This document shows, in pieces, positions 10,666 through 21,912 of a stretch of 64,000 nucleotides of DNA. Position 1 is the stretch's first letter. Each line of letters opens with the position of its first letter. The notes beneath the pieces were generated by a model. It was not told the DNA's origin. It did not search any database and worked only from the letters and a program-made list of their open reading frames with translations. Made by a program: the position numbers and the translations under genes. Source of the stretch: Ananas comosus (taxonomy: Eukaryota > Streptophyta > Magnoliopsida > Poales > Bromeliaceae); assembly GCF_001540865.1 (NCBI RefSeq), contig NC_033628.1, forward strand, positions 8,921,525 through 8,985,524. The letters are read 5' to 3'.

Positions 10666-12167
10666 ATGGCCTCCTCCTCTCCCTTCCCCCCTTCCTCCTC
10701 CTCCTCTCCTCCCCACCACATCTCCCCCGTAAGTTCTCTTCGTCCTTTCTATCTTTCCTTGTTATTCTTCATTTTATCTTATTATTTGAGATTTATCTTT
10801 GATAATTAGCGCAAACTGTCACCGCCTCCGACTCTACAGATCAGCGTCGAGCAAGAAAACAAAGACAACTACAGCAGCAACAGAAGCAACAACGTCCAAG
10901 GTGCCACAAGAGAACCAAGAAGCCTCACCGCTGGGCCCCAACACCACCACCACCACCAACCTACTCCTCTCCACCCTTCCTCCAAGAAACCACCCAAACC
11001 CACCCCTTCCTCCGCCTCCGCCTCCGCCTCCGCTTCCGCCGGCTCTGTCTCCGTCTCCTGCTCCGGCTGCCGCCCGTCCTCCCGCGACAAGCCCTCAGTC
11101 GTGCCCCTCGATCCCCCTCCTTCTTCCCCCTCCCTCTTCCGCTCCCTCATCCTCAACCTCTCCGCCGCACCACCCTCTCGTCTCCGCCCGCCGCCACCCT
11201 CGCCGCGCGCCGCACCCTCCTCGCGCGCCGCGGCGAGGAGTGGCGCTCGCGCCCGAGTCTCCCGCAAGCTCCTCGCGCCGACCCGTAAGCGCGACGAGGC
11301 CCTCCTCAGAGCCTCCCGCTCAAATATCCCGTCGCGAGCATCCAATACCAATTCTCCCTCCTCCCTTCCCCTCCCCTCTCCATTCCAAACCCTTCACTCC
11401 GCATCCGTTTCCCACTCCGCGCTCATCCCACCGCCTTCCCCGCTCCCTTCCTCCGCTCCAAAACCCTAACCCTAACCGTAACCTAACCCTAATCTCTCCT
11501 CCTCCCCGACTACATGGGTCCTTCCTCAACCGCGTCCTCTTCTCGGCTTCGAGCTCGACGACGGGGACGGAGAGACGCGGCGCGCCGACGCGCTCGCCCG
11601 TGCGCCCCACGGGACGCGTACGAAGCGGTCCGCGCGCTCACTTGGGACCAGGTCTTGAATAAAGGCACCAAACACTACAGCGAGGGCCTGAGCCGCTTCT
11701 GCGACCGCAAAATGAGCGACGTGGTCGGTTCGGTCGGGTCGAACCGGCCCTGGACCGAGCCGCTTTTGCAGGCCTTCTTTTCAGCGGCCAAAGCCGCATT
11801 TACGGTCCGGCTTATGGCCCGGTCGGTTCACCCGACCGTCCCGATTATACGGGTCGACCGGGGGGCTCGATTCGACCCCCGGTTCATGGAGGATGCAGGT
11901 ACGGGCCGGGTCGCGCAGGGTCGGGGCGAGCCCGTGAGTGTTAAGATGATGGTGGCCCCAGGTTTCCACGTGTACACTGCCGGTCGGTCCGGCGTGGTTA
12001 AGTGCCTGGTGCTTTGCTTGTACGGCAGAAGCGGTGGCGGCCACAGCAGCAGCGGCAATAGTGGCAGTAGTACTAGTAATAGCAATAGCATCAGCACTGT
12101 TAGTAACAGCAGTAACAGTATGAATAGTAGAGGGAGTATCGATAAAAACTCGGGAAGAGACCATTGA
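10666..12167 (+). pseudogene. IRK-interacting-protein-like gene (DUF641/GIL1-related), frame broken
   Basis: Proposed exon 1 is 10666-10728 (Met-Ala then a Ser/Pro-rich stretch), with donor GTAAGT and an 81-bp intron ending TAG at 10809. Exon 2 opens in frame at 10810 and encodes VSCSGCRPSSRDKPSVVPLD near 11056-11115, then SLFRSLI. Later family blocks fall in changing frames: LLARRGEEWRS (third frame), SRKLLAPTRKRDEALLRAS (first frame, 11258-11319), LKYPVASIQYQ (third frame, from 11319), GFELDDGDGE (first frame, near 11545) and the long C-terminal block 11610-12030 (third frame) with WDQVLNKGTKHYSEGLSRFCDRKMS, PWTEPLLQAFFSAAKAAF, HPTVPIIRVDRGARFDP and MMVAPGFHVY. A Ser/Asn-rich tail ends at TGA 12165-12167. 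IRK-interacting proteins bind plant receptor kinases; GIL1 relatives act in light-dependent gravitropism. The middle coiled-coil part is much shorter than usual. It is either a pseudogene or a real gene with sequence errors. Confidence 0.7.
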
Positions 12168-12734
12168 CAGAAGAAATTATACAACAAGAGAGATTGCAAT
12201 CCCACAGCTTTTTATTTAAAAATAATAATAAGATCAGTTTAGAAAAAAGTTGATCTTTGAATGAAAAAAAGCTGTGAGATTACAATCCAATTTGGATAAG
12301 TCTAGCATTGCTGGTAGAAAATTAACTATGTAAAAGATTGAATAGGGATTTTTTTTTTTTCCCTCTCTTTTTTATGGTTTGTTTTGTTTTATTTGGATGT
12401 GAATGAGAATGTTGTTTTACTGTGTGTTTTATGATTAGTTCTGAGTGATTGAAGCTCATAATTAATTTTCACACACAAATATTTCTATTTTATTTTAATC
12501 GGAATGTACCTATAGTTTTGTCGGCCAATTTGTTGTTTTTGTTTCTAGTTATTTTTATGGAAGGATAGAGAAAAATGAGATCCAAATGAAATATGGATTA
12601 GAGATGGATTAACGAAAGGGAAAAAAATATTTTCAGAATATGTAGTCAAAGTAGGGATATGAATGGGCACGGTTATTCTTGGACATTTTACTAGAATGCG
12701 AACGCAATTAAGATGGTTTTAATCAAAGTAAAAC
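12168..12734. other. Probable 3' untranslated and AT-rich intergenic sequence
   Basis: Directly follows the stop of the IRK-interacting-like gene. An AT-rich stretch with AATAATAATAAGA near 12220 could hold a plant polyadenylation signal, but none is clear. No gene seen. Confidence 0.4.
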
Positions 12735-12746
12735 ATGATGGTGGAA

Positions 12747-12912
12747 TTTATTTATTTATTTATTTTTTTTTTTTTGAGAGAGATAGGTAGTATACTTTGT
12801 TTATTTCATTTATAAATAAACTTAGCTGAAAATGTGAATTAATTAGGATTCGAACTTGGATCTCGGGTACCAACCACCAAGCCCTTTACCATTTGCTCTA
12901 GGAACGGTCGGT
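12747..12912 (-). mobile_element. tRNA-derived SINE, copy 2
   Basis: Same family and orientation as the copy at 9369-9546: the minus strand begins ACCGACCGTTCC, contains GTTCGAATCC and ends in an impure A/T tail. A perfect 12-bp target duplication, atgatggtggaa, occurs at 12735-12746 and 12913-12924. Confidence 0.9.
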
Positions 12913-12924
12913 ATGATGGTGGAA

Positions 12925-13479
12925 ATGATCATCCGAGAAGTAAGAAGCTATTTATTTCTCCATAGTGGTTTCTATTATTATTTTATAACATGAGAGGAAA
13001 AAAAGAAGTATTTTCAGATTTTCTAAACCTTATGGCTATAAAAACTGATGGCTTTAAATATATACACCTCAATCACAAACTAGGTCTAAAAAAATAATTT
13101 TCATTTATGGTCAAATAATAAAGACTAAAATATGAAAAATCTCTTTATAAATACTTGGTTTTTTTATTTTACCAATCCGACTTTTAGAAACTTATATTTT
13201 ATGGTGTTAATGAAGAGGGCAAAATGATCAAATTACCCTTATTTCTTCCATAAAGAAAAAAATAATTTTTTAATATATTTCTATCATTTTGAATGGCATT
13301 TTCAGAATAAATTATAAAAAATAAAAAAAATAATGATAGAACTCTAACGGAGTTACGAAGTTCAGGTAAATACAATAATTTAAAAATGTTGAGGAAGTAA
13401 ATTGTAGGTTTTGAATGTTAGGGAAAAAAAGTAAAAAAATGAATATTTATAAAAAGCTTTTCTGTAATTTAGCTAATAA
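12925..13479. other. AT-rich sequence, no gene seen
   Basis: A/T-rich stretch between a SINE and a foldback MITE. No open frame of note and no recognised repeat. Confidence 0.4.
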
Positions 13480-13488
13480 TAAATTATA

Positions 13489-13922
13489 GAAAAAACTTCA
13501 AAAACCCCCTCTGTGGTTTCACACTTTTTCATTTTAGTACCCTGTGGTTTAAAGTGTATCAAGTTAGTACCCTGTGGTTTCTCACTTTATCACTTTAGTA
13601 TCCTGTGGTTTAAAGTGTATCAAATTAGTACCCTGTGGTTTTGTACTTTATCACTTTAGTACCCTGTGGTTTCACACTTTATCACTTTAGTACCCTATAG
13701 TTTAAAAAACCACAGGGTACTAATTTGATACAAAATCAAAACCACAGAGTACTAAAGTGATAAAATGCAAAACCACAGGGTATTAACTTGATACACTTTA
13801 AACCACAGGGTACTAAAGTGATAAAGTGAGAAACCACAAGGTACTAACTTGATACATTTTAAACCACAGGGTACTAAAGTGAAAAAAATTAAAACCACAA
13901 GGGAGTTTTTTGAAGTTTTTCC
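13489..13922. mobile_element. Foldback MITE, MULE-type 9-bp target duplication (copy 2)
   Basis: Same family as 5370-5783: long inverted arms built of 'tttagtaccctgtggttt' units, ends GAAAAAACTTCAAAAACCCC and its approximate complement. The perfect 9-bp direct repeat TAAATTATA lies at 13480-13488 and 13923-13931. It holds no coding sequence. Confidence 0.9.
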
Positions 13923-13931
13923 TAAATTATA

Positions 13932-15052
13932 ATTATGCTATTATAAAGTAGTGCTTGGTTGGAAAATATAATAAAGAGAATATCCTCCAAATTATAACCA
14001 AACGCATATAAAATAGTGGAACCAGTTATTTCGGCCTAAGTGGGTTGCTAGCAATCCGTTACAAGTTTTTCCTTACGGATCGAAGTAGGAACAAAGTTGT
14101 TTCTCTCTTATATTTTAGATAAATATAAATAGATAAATAAATTAGTAAATATGTTATTGTAAATACTATTATTGTTATAATATATTTTTTACTAACAACT
14201 TATTATAGAACATAAATTACATTAAATATGATATATTATTTTATTACGTGATATAATATTTGTTAATATTATATTATTTTCATTGAATAACATAAATTGT
14301 ATAATATTATATTGTGAATTGTTACATATAATATATTATATAATATATATATTATAAATATATTGTATAAATAAAAAATAATTTTATAGAAAAATGCTTT
14401 TTTAGAAAATAATATATTTCATTAAATTTATTATTATATATTATATTGGATTAAATATAAAGGTTTGAATGTCTAAACATTGGTATTTTTAATTTTTTTT
14501 TCAACTTATTTTTATATTATTATAGACTTTTAATCCAAATGCTATTAAGGAAATTCTCCAAAATATCTCTAAATGCATTCAAATACAAATTTTCAATTAT
14601 TATAGCTTGTATTGAACTATCTCTTATTTTCAAGAGCATAAAAAATTATGCCCTAGAGTTTAGATTTCGACCCAAATGCAGCCTAAAACGAGTGAGATCT
14701 TGGCAAATAAGTTGGGCTTAATAGATGCTTGACAGGCTTTGATTTCAAGTTGGACTTGGGCCGACCCTTGAGATAAGCTATTTTTCAAGTCTAAACTATG
14801 ATGGACAAATTATACTAAATATTTAGTTTGGGCATTCGACATCCATAACTCTAGAGCTGTCAACGAGCCGAATAGGAGCGAGCAGGGGCAGCTCGAGGTT
14901 GGCTCGAAAGTATTAAAGACCAACCTCATATTAGACTCGAGCTCGTGATGAACTCGAAAAGCCCAACTTGAGATCAGCTCGCAGTTTATTCGAGTTAGCT
15001 AGTGTTCGGCTTGTTAAGGAGCAAAGTTGGAGGTGGGGTCGAGCAAGAAGAA
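13932..15052. other. AT-rich intergenic sequence with an hAT-like terminal motif
   Basis: Mostly very AT-rich sequence (14100-14620). Near 14853-14880 the motif AGAGCTGTCAACGAGCCGAA appears, a typical start of plant hAT-type MITEs; related motifs recur near 29380-29500 and 41975-42595. No matching right end or 8-bp duplication was found here. Confidence 0.4.
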
Positions 15053-15627
15053 GAGGAAGCACCACAAAGTTGGAGAGGGCTGAGGAGGCGAGGCCTAGGG
15101 AGAGGAGCTGGAGGTTGGGGCTGGGTGAGAAGCTGCTGGATTACCTTGTGTAAGGTTGGAACTTGGATGGAAATTAGGGTTAAGATTAAAGGCTTGTACT
15201 ACGAAATAAAGTTTAAAAAATTCTATCCTTTAGATTTTTGATCTAACAGTTAAAATTCTAGAAATATTGGGCCTCTCGACATTTGGGTTGGGCCAATATT
15301 TAAATAGTAAAAAATTATTTTGTTTATATGTATAGAGTCCTATTGTTATACTCTTATAAGTACGATTGATTTCATACTCATAAGTCATTTTCAATGATAG
15401 AGTTTCCTAATTAATGTGCCAGGCCGTTAAATATGGTTTAGAGCATTTAAAACTTTGAAAAACTATGTTTTATAATTTACAATTTAAAGCATTTGAAATT
15501 TTAAGAAATCAAAGTTCATAATTTTTTGACATCATTTACCGCATGATCAAAAGATCTTAAAATTAAAAATTTTTAATGGCCGATTGGGGATGCTCGCTAA
15601 TTTAACGGTGTAAAAGATTCTGAAGGT
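15053..15627. repeat. Tandem duplication, copy A (575 bp)
   Basis: Starts gaggaagcaccacaaag and continues through an 'attagggtta' block and a 'ttgggccaatatttaaatag' block to about 15627, where the next copy begins at once with gaggaagcaccgcaaag. Copy B carries an insertion. Open frames in the first 150 bp show no domain. Confidence 0.8.
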
Positions 15628-16715
15628 GAGGAAGCACCGCAAAGCTTGAGAGGGCGGAGGAGGCGAGGCCTAGGGAGAGTAGTTGGAGGTTGGGGCTAGG
15701 TGAGAAGCCGCTGGATACCTAGTATAAGGTTGGAATTTGGAAGGAAATTAGGGTTAGGATTGAAGGGGCAATTGCTTGTATACTCCTGAAAAGTTTTCGA
15801 CTTTCTGATTTACCTCTCTTAGAAGGCTAATATTGAAAATATCCTTTTTACGTTCCAATTTATTTCCAATATACCTCTAAAGTTAAATTCTGTTAATGAA
15901 CTATTAGCAATAGCTGCTATCTCTATAAAATTACTATTTTGCCCTTTCAAATATATACATCTACCATCATCAACTTTTCTTACTTCCTTTTAAGTTAGGG
16001 ACAAAAATATTTTAATTTTGGTCTTTTCAAATATACCCTTTTATCATCACCAACATTTCTTATTTGCCCTTTAATTAAGGGCAAAAGAGGTATTTTAATT
16101 TTTTTTTAACTATGGTAGATATTTAACTCATGATTAACCCAAGTTAACTTAACAAGTGGTAACTGAAGGGGTATTTTGGAATAACGGAGTAACATATGAC
16201 GGATATATTAGAAAGAAAAAAAGTAGGAATAAATAAAATATTTCCATAGTTTTGAGGAATATATAGGCAATTATCACAAGATTAAAAGCTTATATATGAA
16301 ACAAAGTTTAGAAAAATTCTATCCATTAAATTTTTGATCTAACAATTAGAATTCTAGAAATATTATTCGGCCTCTCGACATTAGGGTTGGGCCAATATTT
16401 AAATAGTAAAAATTTATTTTGTATATATGTATAGAGTCTAACTGTCATACTCTTATAAGTACGATCAACTTTATACTCATAAGTCATTTTCGATGATAAA
16501 GTTTCCTAATCAACAAGCCATATCGTTAAATATGATTTAGAACATTTAAAACTTTAAAAACCAACTTTTATAATTTACGATTTAGAGTGTTTGAAACTTT
16601 GAGAAACCAAAGTTCATAATTTTTGACATCATTTACCATACGATCAAAAGATTTTAAAATTGACAATTTTTAATAGCCAGTAGGGTATGCTCGCTAGTTT
16701 AACCATGTAAAAGAC
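15628..16715. repeat. Tandem duplication, copy B, interrupted by a MITE
   Basis: Matches copy A along its length (about 576 bp without the insert). The match is broken at about 15766 and resumes at about 16278 with the 'aaaagcttatatatgaaacaaagtttagaaaaattctat' region. The insertion therefore happened after the duplication or into an already divergent copy. Confidence 0.8.
15766..16277. mobile_element. MITE with imperfect TIRs, likely MULE-type
   Basis: Empty-site comparison with copy A defines the insert. Its ends read ggcaattgcttgtatactcc and, complemented from the right, taattgcctatatattcctc, a TIR of about 22 bp with mismatches. Flanks ggattgaag and agattaaaag fit a decayed 9-bp duplication. 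It carries no gene. Confidence 0.65.
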
Positions 16716-17506
16716 TCGGAATCGGTTGAATTTTTGGCAAAAAATTCTATTCAATATCTAGGTAGAGATCTATAACTTCGATTTTAAATTGAAGAATCTG
16801 ATCCTCTATTTTTAGCAGGTCGTCAAGTTTGGCAATTCATTTTATGTGCGTTTGATGGACTTTATTATGATTTTAAAATTACAAAATATATTTTCTAAAA
16901 GGTTCAAATGCCTTATATTATATTTAATAGTGTGAATTGTTGATTATGAAGTTCAGTCATTAAATACAACTTATGAAGACAAAATGTTTTATACTCATAA
17001 AAGTATAGTAGTCCTACTATATATATAGAGTTGGGTTGGAATATTATTTATAGTATTTGACTTTTCTTTGCTATCGTATTTTTAGCCCTTGGATAAAAAA
17101 TTGCAGGGCACCTAGGGTTTAGTGGTGATCCTCTAGGGTTGAGTAGATGGTTGGTTAAATAGTATGATCTAAAGAGTGGAATTAATAAAAGTATAGATCT
17201 AATAGGGGGTGAGGTTAGCTAACCCCACCCCCTCAAATTTTTGTTTGAGGTTAATAGGGGGGGGTCGGGGGGGGATTAACTCCCTTTAACCCCAAATCAA
17301 AACGGAGTGTAAGGGACTAATATCATCATAACCCGTACAATTTTTCATACCAAGGTTTAAAAACTTGATAGCAAAAAATAACTTTGGCTATCAATGGTAT
17401 TCCAGCCTAGCGCGCGTGCCTCTCTCTCTCTCTCTTCACTCTCCGTGCACGGGCAGCCTCAGTCAATCTCTCTCCCCATCTCTCTCTCAGAGATTACACT
17501 CCTCGT

Positions 17507-17555
<49 letters not shown>

Positions 17556-17640
17556 TTGAGCTAGAATACTATCGGTAGTAAACGAGCCGTTTTACTACCG
17601 ATTTGTTTTTGATGATAGAACTTCCAAATTGACTTGTCTC
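16716..17640. repeat. Repeats: G-rich inverted segment, CT-rich stretch and (TA)n
   Basis: At 17200-17290 a short inverted segment pairs 'gggggtgaggttagctaacc' with 'aaccccaccccc'-type sequence next to a G-run-rich stretch. CT-rich sequence at 17420-17520 leads into (TA)n at 17519-17551. The phrase 'tatagagttg.g.t.gaatact' occurs at both 17020 and 17551, indicating dispersed repeat sequence. No gene. Confidence 0.5.
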
Positions 17641-18660
17641 ATGCAATTTGTTCCAAGGAGCTTAATTCCATTATACATAAACCAAAATAAAAAGAGAAAG
17701 AAATAAATAACTGGATGATTTCTTTCTCAATATTCCAAGATACTTAATCCAATTAGGAGAGTCTTATCTCAATCCTACTAATTCTTCTACTGAGTCATCC
17801 ATCATTTGCCTTGCAGGGTTCACTGAACAAACGTCTGAACAAACCCCTTCATGACATTCCCTGTCAAGGAAGGCTACAAAGTTCTTCAGATTGCTACACA
17901 ATCTATTAAATGCACCTAATGCTTAAAGCTGGTTAAAAGATCAACAGATCTCAATGTAGTTAAGCTACTTAATCGTGTTTCCAATTGAAATCACGATAAT
18001 TGACATATAGTCGAACAACCAATGGGATTGCTTCCCCATAAAGCGAAGCACAAGGCATAAAAGCCTCCCTACCTGTCGAGCCCACAATTTGTGACTCGAT
18101 CGGACATATAACAACTTCTCAAAATTATCCTTCATTTCAAGGATTCTCACTCATTCTAAATTATCAGCCCATTAGGCTCCAACTTTCCTATAAATACCTA
18201 ATTTAGGTAAGATAACAATTTCCGCAATCAGCAAAATTAAACCTTCAAGATGCATTACATTATGCTCAAACTCCCAAGGCGAATCAGTTTAGTTCGCACA
18301 ATCCATGGTACAAAGTACCTCACAAGCTAGATTTCAACCAAAACCACTCTATCATAGATAAGGCCAATCAATTTGTTGGCATATACAAAACCCTCTCATT
18401 AGACAGGGCGTCAAATAGACCATCATGCTAAATCAATCATCCTACATGCATCAAGAAAGGAATTGATGCTACTCAACTTGGCAAATAGCCGACTGGGGAT
18501 GCAACTAAAACAATCATCATAAACATAATCAAGTTATAGGAACATTACATAACATACTACCTGCAATAATCATCCTCGCCGCCACATCTAGCTCTAATAA
18601 TTCTGCCGGCGTACATCCACTGGGTGCCTCTTGCAACAAAGTCGATGCAGACACTTTAAT
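17641..18660 (-). other. Degenerate sequence downstream of the gypsy gag
   Basis: On the minus strand this follows the gag stop. No protease, reverse transcriptase or integrase motif was recognised, so the pol part of this element appears deleted or beyond recognition. The 61-codon open frame at 17965-18150 has no known domain. Confidence 0.4.
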
Positions 18661-19194
18661 TTACATGTTATTCCTTGGGCACTCAGATCGAAAATGACCC
18701 TCCTGACCACATACAAAACACTTCCCTCTCCGCTGAGGGCACTTTGGGGGAACGTACGGACCTCCACAAGTCACACATTGCCGTGATAATTGACGCCTCA
18801 ACATTCTTTGCTTAGGAAAAGAACCACGTCCCCGAGGTTGATTCTTCTTTACTTTCCTTGATGATTCCCCGACCTGTAATTGATCACCTTTGGTGGTCTC
18901 CTTTACTCTCTTAGTATATTCCACGCCTTTTCTTACAGTTAAGGTACGATCTGAAACTTCATGGAATTTCTTGAGGTCTGTCGTTTGTTGGATCAACAAG
19001 TCCTCCAATCGTCTGATTCCTTCATCCTGTGGGCGTAAAGCTTCTGCTTGAAGCAGCGCCACATTCGACTGTCGCTCCACTAGTCCAACTAGAGTGGCCA
19101 ATTGCTTTTTCAGTTCTCGAACCTCATTAGATTCAGAGGGTATAAGCTTCTCCGGCTCGGTCGCCTGAGCCGCCATATAGTGCATCTTTGACAT
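18661..19194 (-). CDS. Truncated gypsy-type Gag with CCHC zinc knuckle (177 aa)
   Basis: The first ATG in the open frame (19194) gives Met-Ser-Lys-Met-His. Residues about 15-60 contain a charged helix (NEVRELKKQLATLVGLVERQ), about 100-145 are basic, and the C terminus carries CFVCGQEGHFRSEC, a CX2CX4HX4C nucleocapsid knuckle that binds the element's RNA. Full-length plant gypsy Gag proteins run to several hundred residues, and the central capsid-like domain is missing, so this is an internal deletion derivative. A primer-binding site and LTR lie upstream (to the right) at 19522-19542. Whether it is translated is unknown. Confidence 0.7.
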   Translation of the reverse strand: MSKMHYMAAQATEPEKLIPSESNEVRELKKQLATLVGLVERQSNVALLQAEALRPQDEGIRRLEDLLIQQTTDLKKFHEVSDRTLTVRKGVEYTKRVKETTKGDQLQVGESSRKVKKNQPRGRGSFPKQRMLRRQLSRQCVTCGGPYVPPKCPQRRGKCFVCGQEGHFRSECPRNNM

Positions 19195-19521
19195 CGCAAG
19201 CTGCAACAAACAAAATAGGCACGGTTAAAACAACCTATGCTATCGTAGCCCCACTCATAAATATAAGATCCCAATCATGCGAAAGTAATGAAGTGACCTT
19301 CCACTATTTTGCAATATCACGTTGTCGGCCGCCAACGTGATCTTGCAAGGACATAGAGGTTATTCACTTCGATTCAACTCCAACACTTTTGAAGTTATAA
19401 ATACAACCCAATCACAATACTTTCGCCCAAAATTATCGTAAAAGACCCCGTCTCTAACGGTCCTAATCCTGATCGTCCAACTAGCCTAAGGTTTACTAGG
19501 TCCACTAAAACTCAACCTTAA
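19195..19521 (-). other. Leader between LTR/PBS and Gag
   Basis: On the minus strand this is the untranslated leader expected between primer-binding site and gag. A palindrome around acgttg..cggccgccaacgt (near 19319-19342) could form a hairpin in the leader RNA. Confidence 0.5.
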
Positions 19522-19533
19522 GCTCTGGTACCA
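19522..19533 (-). promoter_or_regulatory. Retrotransposon primer-binding site
   Basis: The minus strand reads TGGTACCAGAGC, close to TGGTATCAGAGC, complementary to the 3' end of initiator methionine tRNA. It lies just inside the LTR end at 19542, which on the minus strand reads ..GGGCGTGACAG. This adjacency sets the orientation of all LTRs of this family in the window. Confidence 0.75.
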
Positions 19534-19541
19534 CTATAATC

Positions 19542-21912
19542 TGTCACGCCCTGGACTTCAGCGGAAGCTCGCAGTAACGTGCACAGACCCGCCGTGTACA
19601 CCAAATAACCACGTTGTACACCAAGCGTCTACAAAGAGAATGAACAATATAGCAAACAAATCATAACTTAACCAAGTAATCAGAGCACAACTAAAAGTTT
19701 AAACTTATACAACCCAAAACCCTATTACAATGTAAAAGCAGAGTACATTCTACATAAGTTCAAGATACAACACTAAACTAAATTAAAATAAAATGGTAGG
19801 GATTCATATATTTAACTTCGAGAAGGCTCTAGCTAGCCGCTGACCACTCGCGAGGAACTCTAGCCTTTTCCGCTGTAGAAGGCTCTATAAAAACAACAAC
19901 AAAGAGGGCGTGAGAACTATTAAACAATAGTTCCCAGTGGGTAAGCCACCGAGAGTGGCGAAGTACACCACTAGGACAACTGTGGCATGAGTAAATAATA
20001 ATAGATAAGCAAGTAAATGCAACAAGTATTAAAGTAAACCAATTATGACATTTATCTCAAGATATGTTTATTAACAGGTTTTATGTACTGGTTCATGACG
20101 ATAAGTTCTACAATCATGCTAATTAACAGTTTAACTAGCTATATGTTAGACTGTATACCAAATATCGTTAAACTAGCTGAAGACATCATGTAGTTATTTC
20201 CTACACTAGCAAGAGTGTAAACATACTGTCATTATGTTACTAACTAATCAGGATGTCAACCTTCTAGTATGTTCGTTACTAAGTTTACTCGACCAATGAC
20301 ATAAAGTATCCTTGCAACTATGTCCGTCTAAGATTAAAGTAACTCATAATGACCCAATTCACAAGAGACGTACCCAAGGTAAAGTCCCAGCCGCGCTGTG
20401 CCTAATGGCCCCGTGGAAGCCAACACTACCCATAGCAATCCACTTCGGCGCTTAGATCGTACATAAGCGAGCAATCTGTCGCTAGGCTAACTCCAGAGTG
20501 CCGGCTTGGAGGGCGCAACCCACACAAGCGTGTGCGAATGAGCACAATGGCATGCGAGCATAATCCATAGCATAGGTATCACAATTTCATTATGTCGCCG
20601 ACATAGAATCTCAACTCGACACAAGGTCGACACCGTAGTACCAAATCGTAAGCCACTATCAACTACTTGTTGATATAATTCTACCAATAGCTAGTATAAC
20701 TTAAACCAGTATATTCTTTACATCATAATGGACTATACTCATATATTCTCATATAGAGTCCTCTCACTACTCCCTATACATAAAGAAAGTGGTTTACTAA
20801 GGTCATAGTCAATAACTCATTCTAGGTTCATACGACTCATGGCACATATTCTAAAGTTCCACATAAGCCTCTACTACTCGGAGTAAATAAGTCACATACA
20901 AGTACTTTGCTTGATTATACAAGTATACATCGTGGTAATTCTAGTCATTCCACTAGATTATATTTAACAGTATACATTCATGTTATGTCATAATGTCAAG
21001 TTCTGCTCACTTAACTAAATCATATTCCAAGCACAAAGTTCATGCTAGTTTTCCTCAATTGAAAGCAATAACTTACTAGTTAACACAAGTATATGAAACA
21101 ATGTTCACTATACTCTTACAAGATTCCGCCTGAATGTATAAACAACCTCATTATATAAAATAGACTAAGAGTTCAAACAGTATGTCTACAACATAGAATT
21201 GCATGACTTCATCTCAAGTACATCATTTCTTTGTTGTTCAATAGAGATAAATATTACTTCCTGGTTCTACAATTCCTTCCTCTTGAATAATGTCCTGCTT
21301 AACTTGTCGGTACCAACTACTAATAACATGGATACATGGGAATAGAGCAAATGAGCTATGGGAAATAGGCAATTTCATAACTCTTTTTCTACTGCATAGA
21401 GATGATATTATATTCCCAGGGATGCAAGTCTCAATTCCTTCAAATACACATACATTCACATAAGTATGCAATAAGTTTAACTCATAATGTCAAAGGAGAT
21501 ATAGAGGGAATTCACCCATTTCGGAAAGGTCAAACCCACCGATATGTCGATGATTCTGCAATTGGAGTAATCCGAAGCGTTCAAATGCCCTAACAATCAT
21601 TCCAAAATCAGCTAGGAGCTTAATGCAAATCTTTATAGATAACCCTCACATAGAAACACAATTAAAGTTAGAGTCTCACTTAGAAGTATCCAAACTTGAA
21701 TTTCTCTTCAATTCAGGTTGGAATACATCAAAACTGATCTTCACAACTCACAATTCCCAGCCGAAGTGATTTAATATCCTGCTGCAATTCCTGCTGCGAG
21801 TAAGTCTCGAAACTGCATTAAAACTACTACTAGATTGTCTAATTTCGGTTAAATTCTTACCTAGGTTCGGACCAGTGCTGAATCTTCACTTCCACTTAGG
21901 TTGGAGTACCCC
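19542..21912 (-). repeat. 5' LTR region of the minus-strand gypsy element
   Basis: Begins TGTCACGCCC next to the primer-binding site and holds landmarks shared with other copies of the family, such as 'gtgagaactatt..caatagttcccagtggg' and 'ccactagg'. It runs into another LTR of the same superfamily at 21913. Its outer end may lie beyond that insert, near 26870, where sequence reads 'ccaaagttcgatatatta'. Boundaries beyond 21912 are uncertain. The small open frames inside show no domains. Confidence 0.6.

Noticed and set aside
11455..11490. Telomere-like run 'ccctaaccctaaccgtaacctaaccctaa'
   Set aside because: It is short, irregular and lacks the plant CCCTAAA unit; it lies inside the IRK-interacting-like exon and reads as a Leu/Thr-rich stretch.
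10869..11610. Long open frames on the minus strand opposite the IRK-interacting-like exon
   Set aside because: They mirror a GC-rich coding segment and encode only Glu/Arg/Gly low-complexity sequence with no domain.
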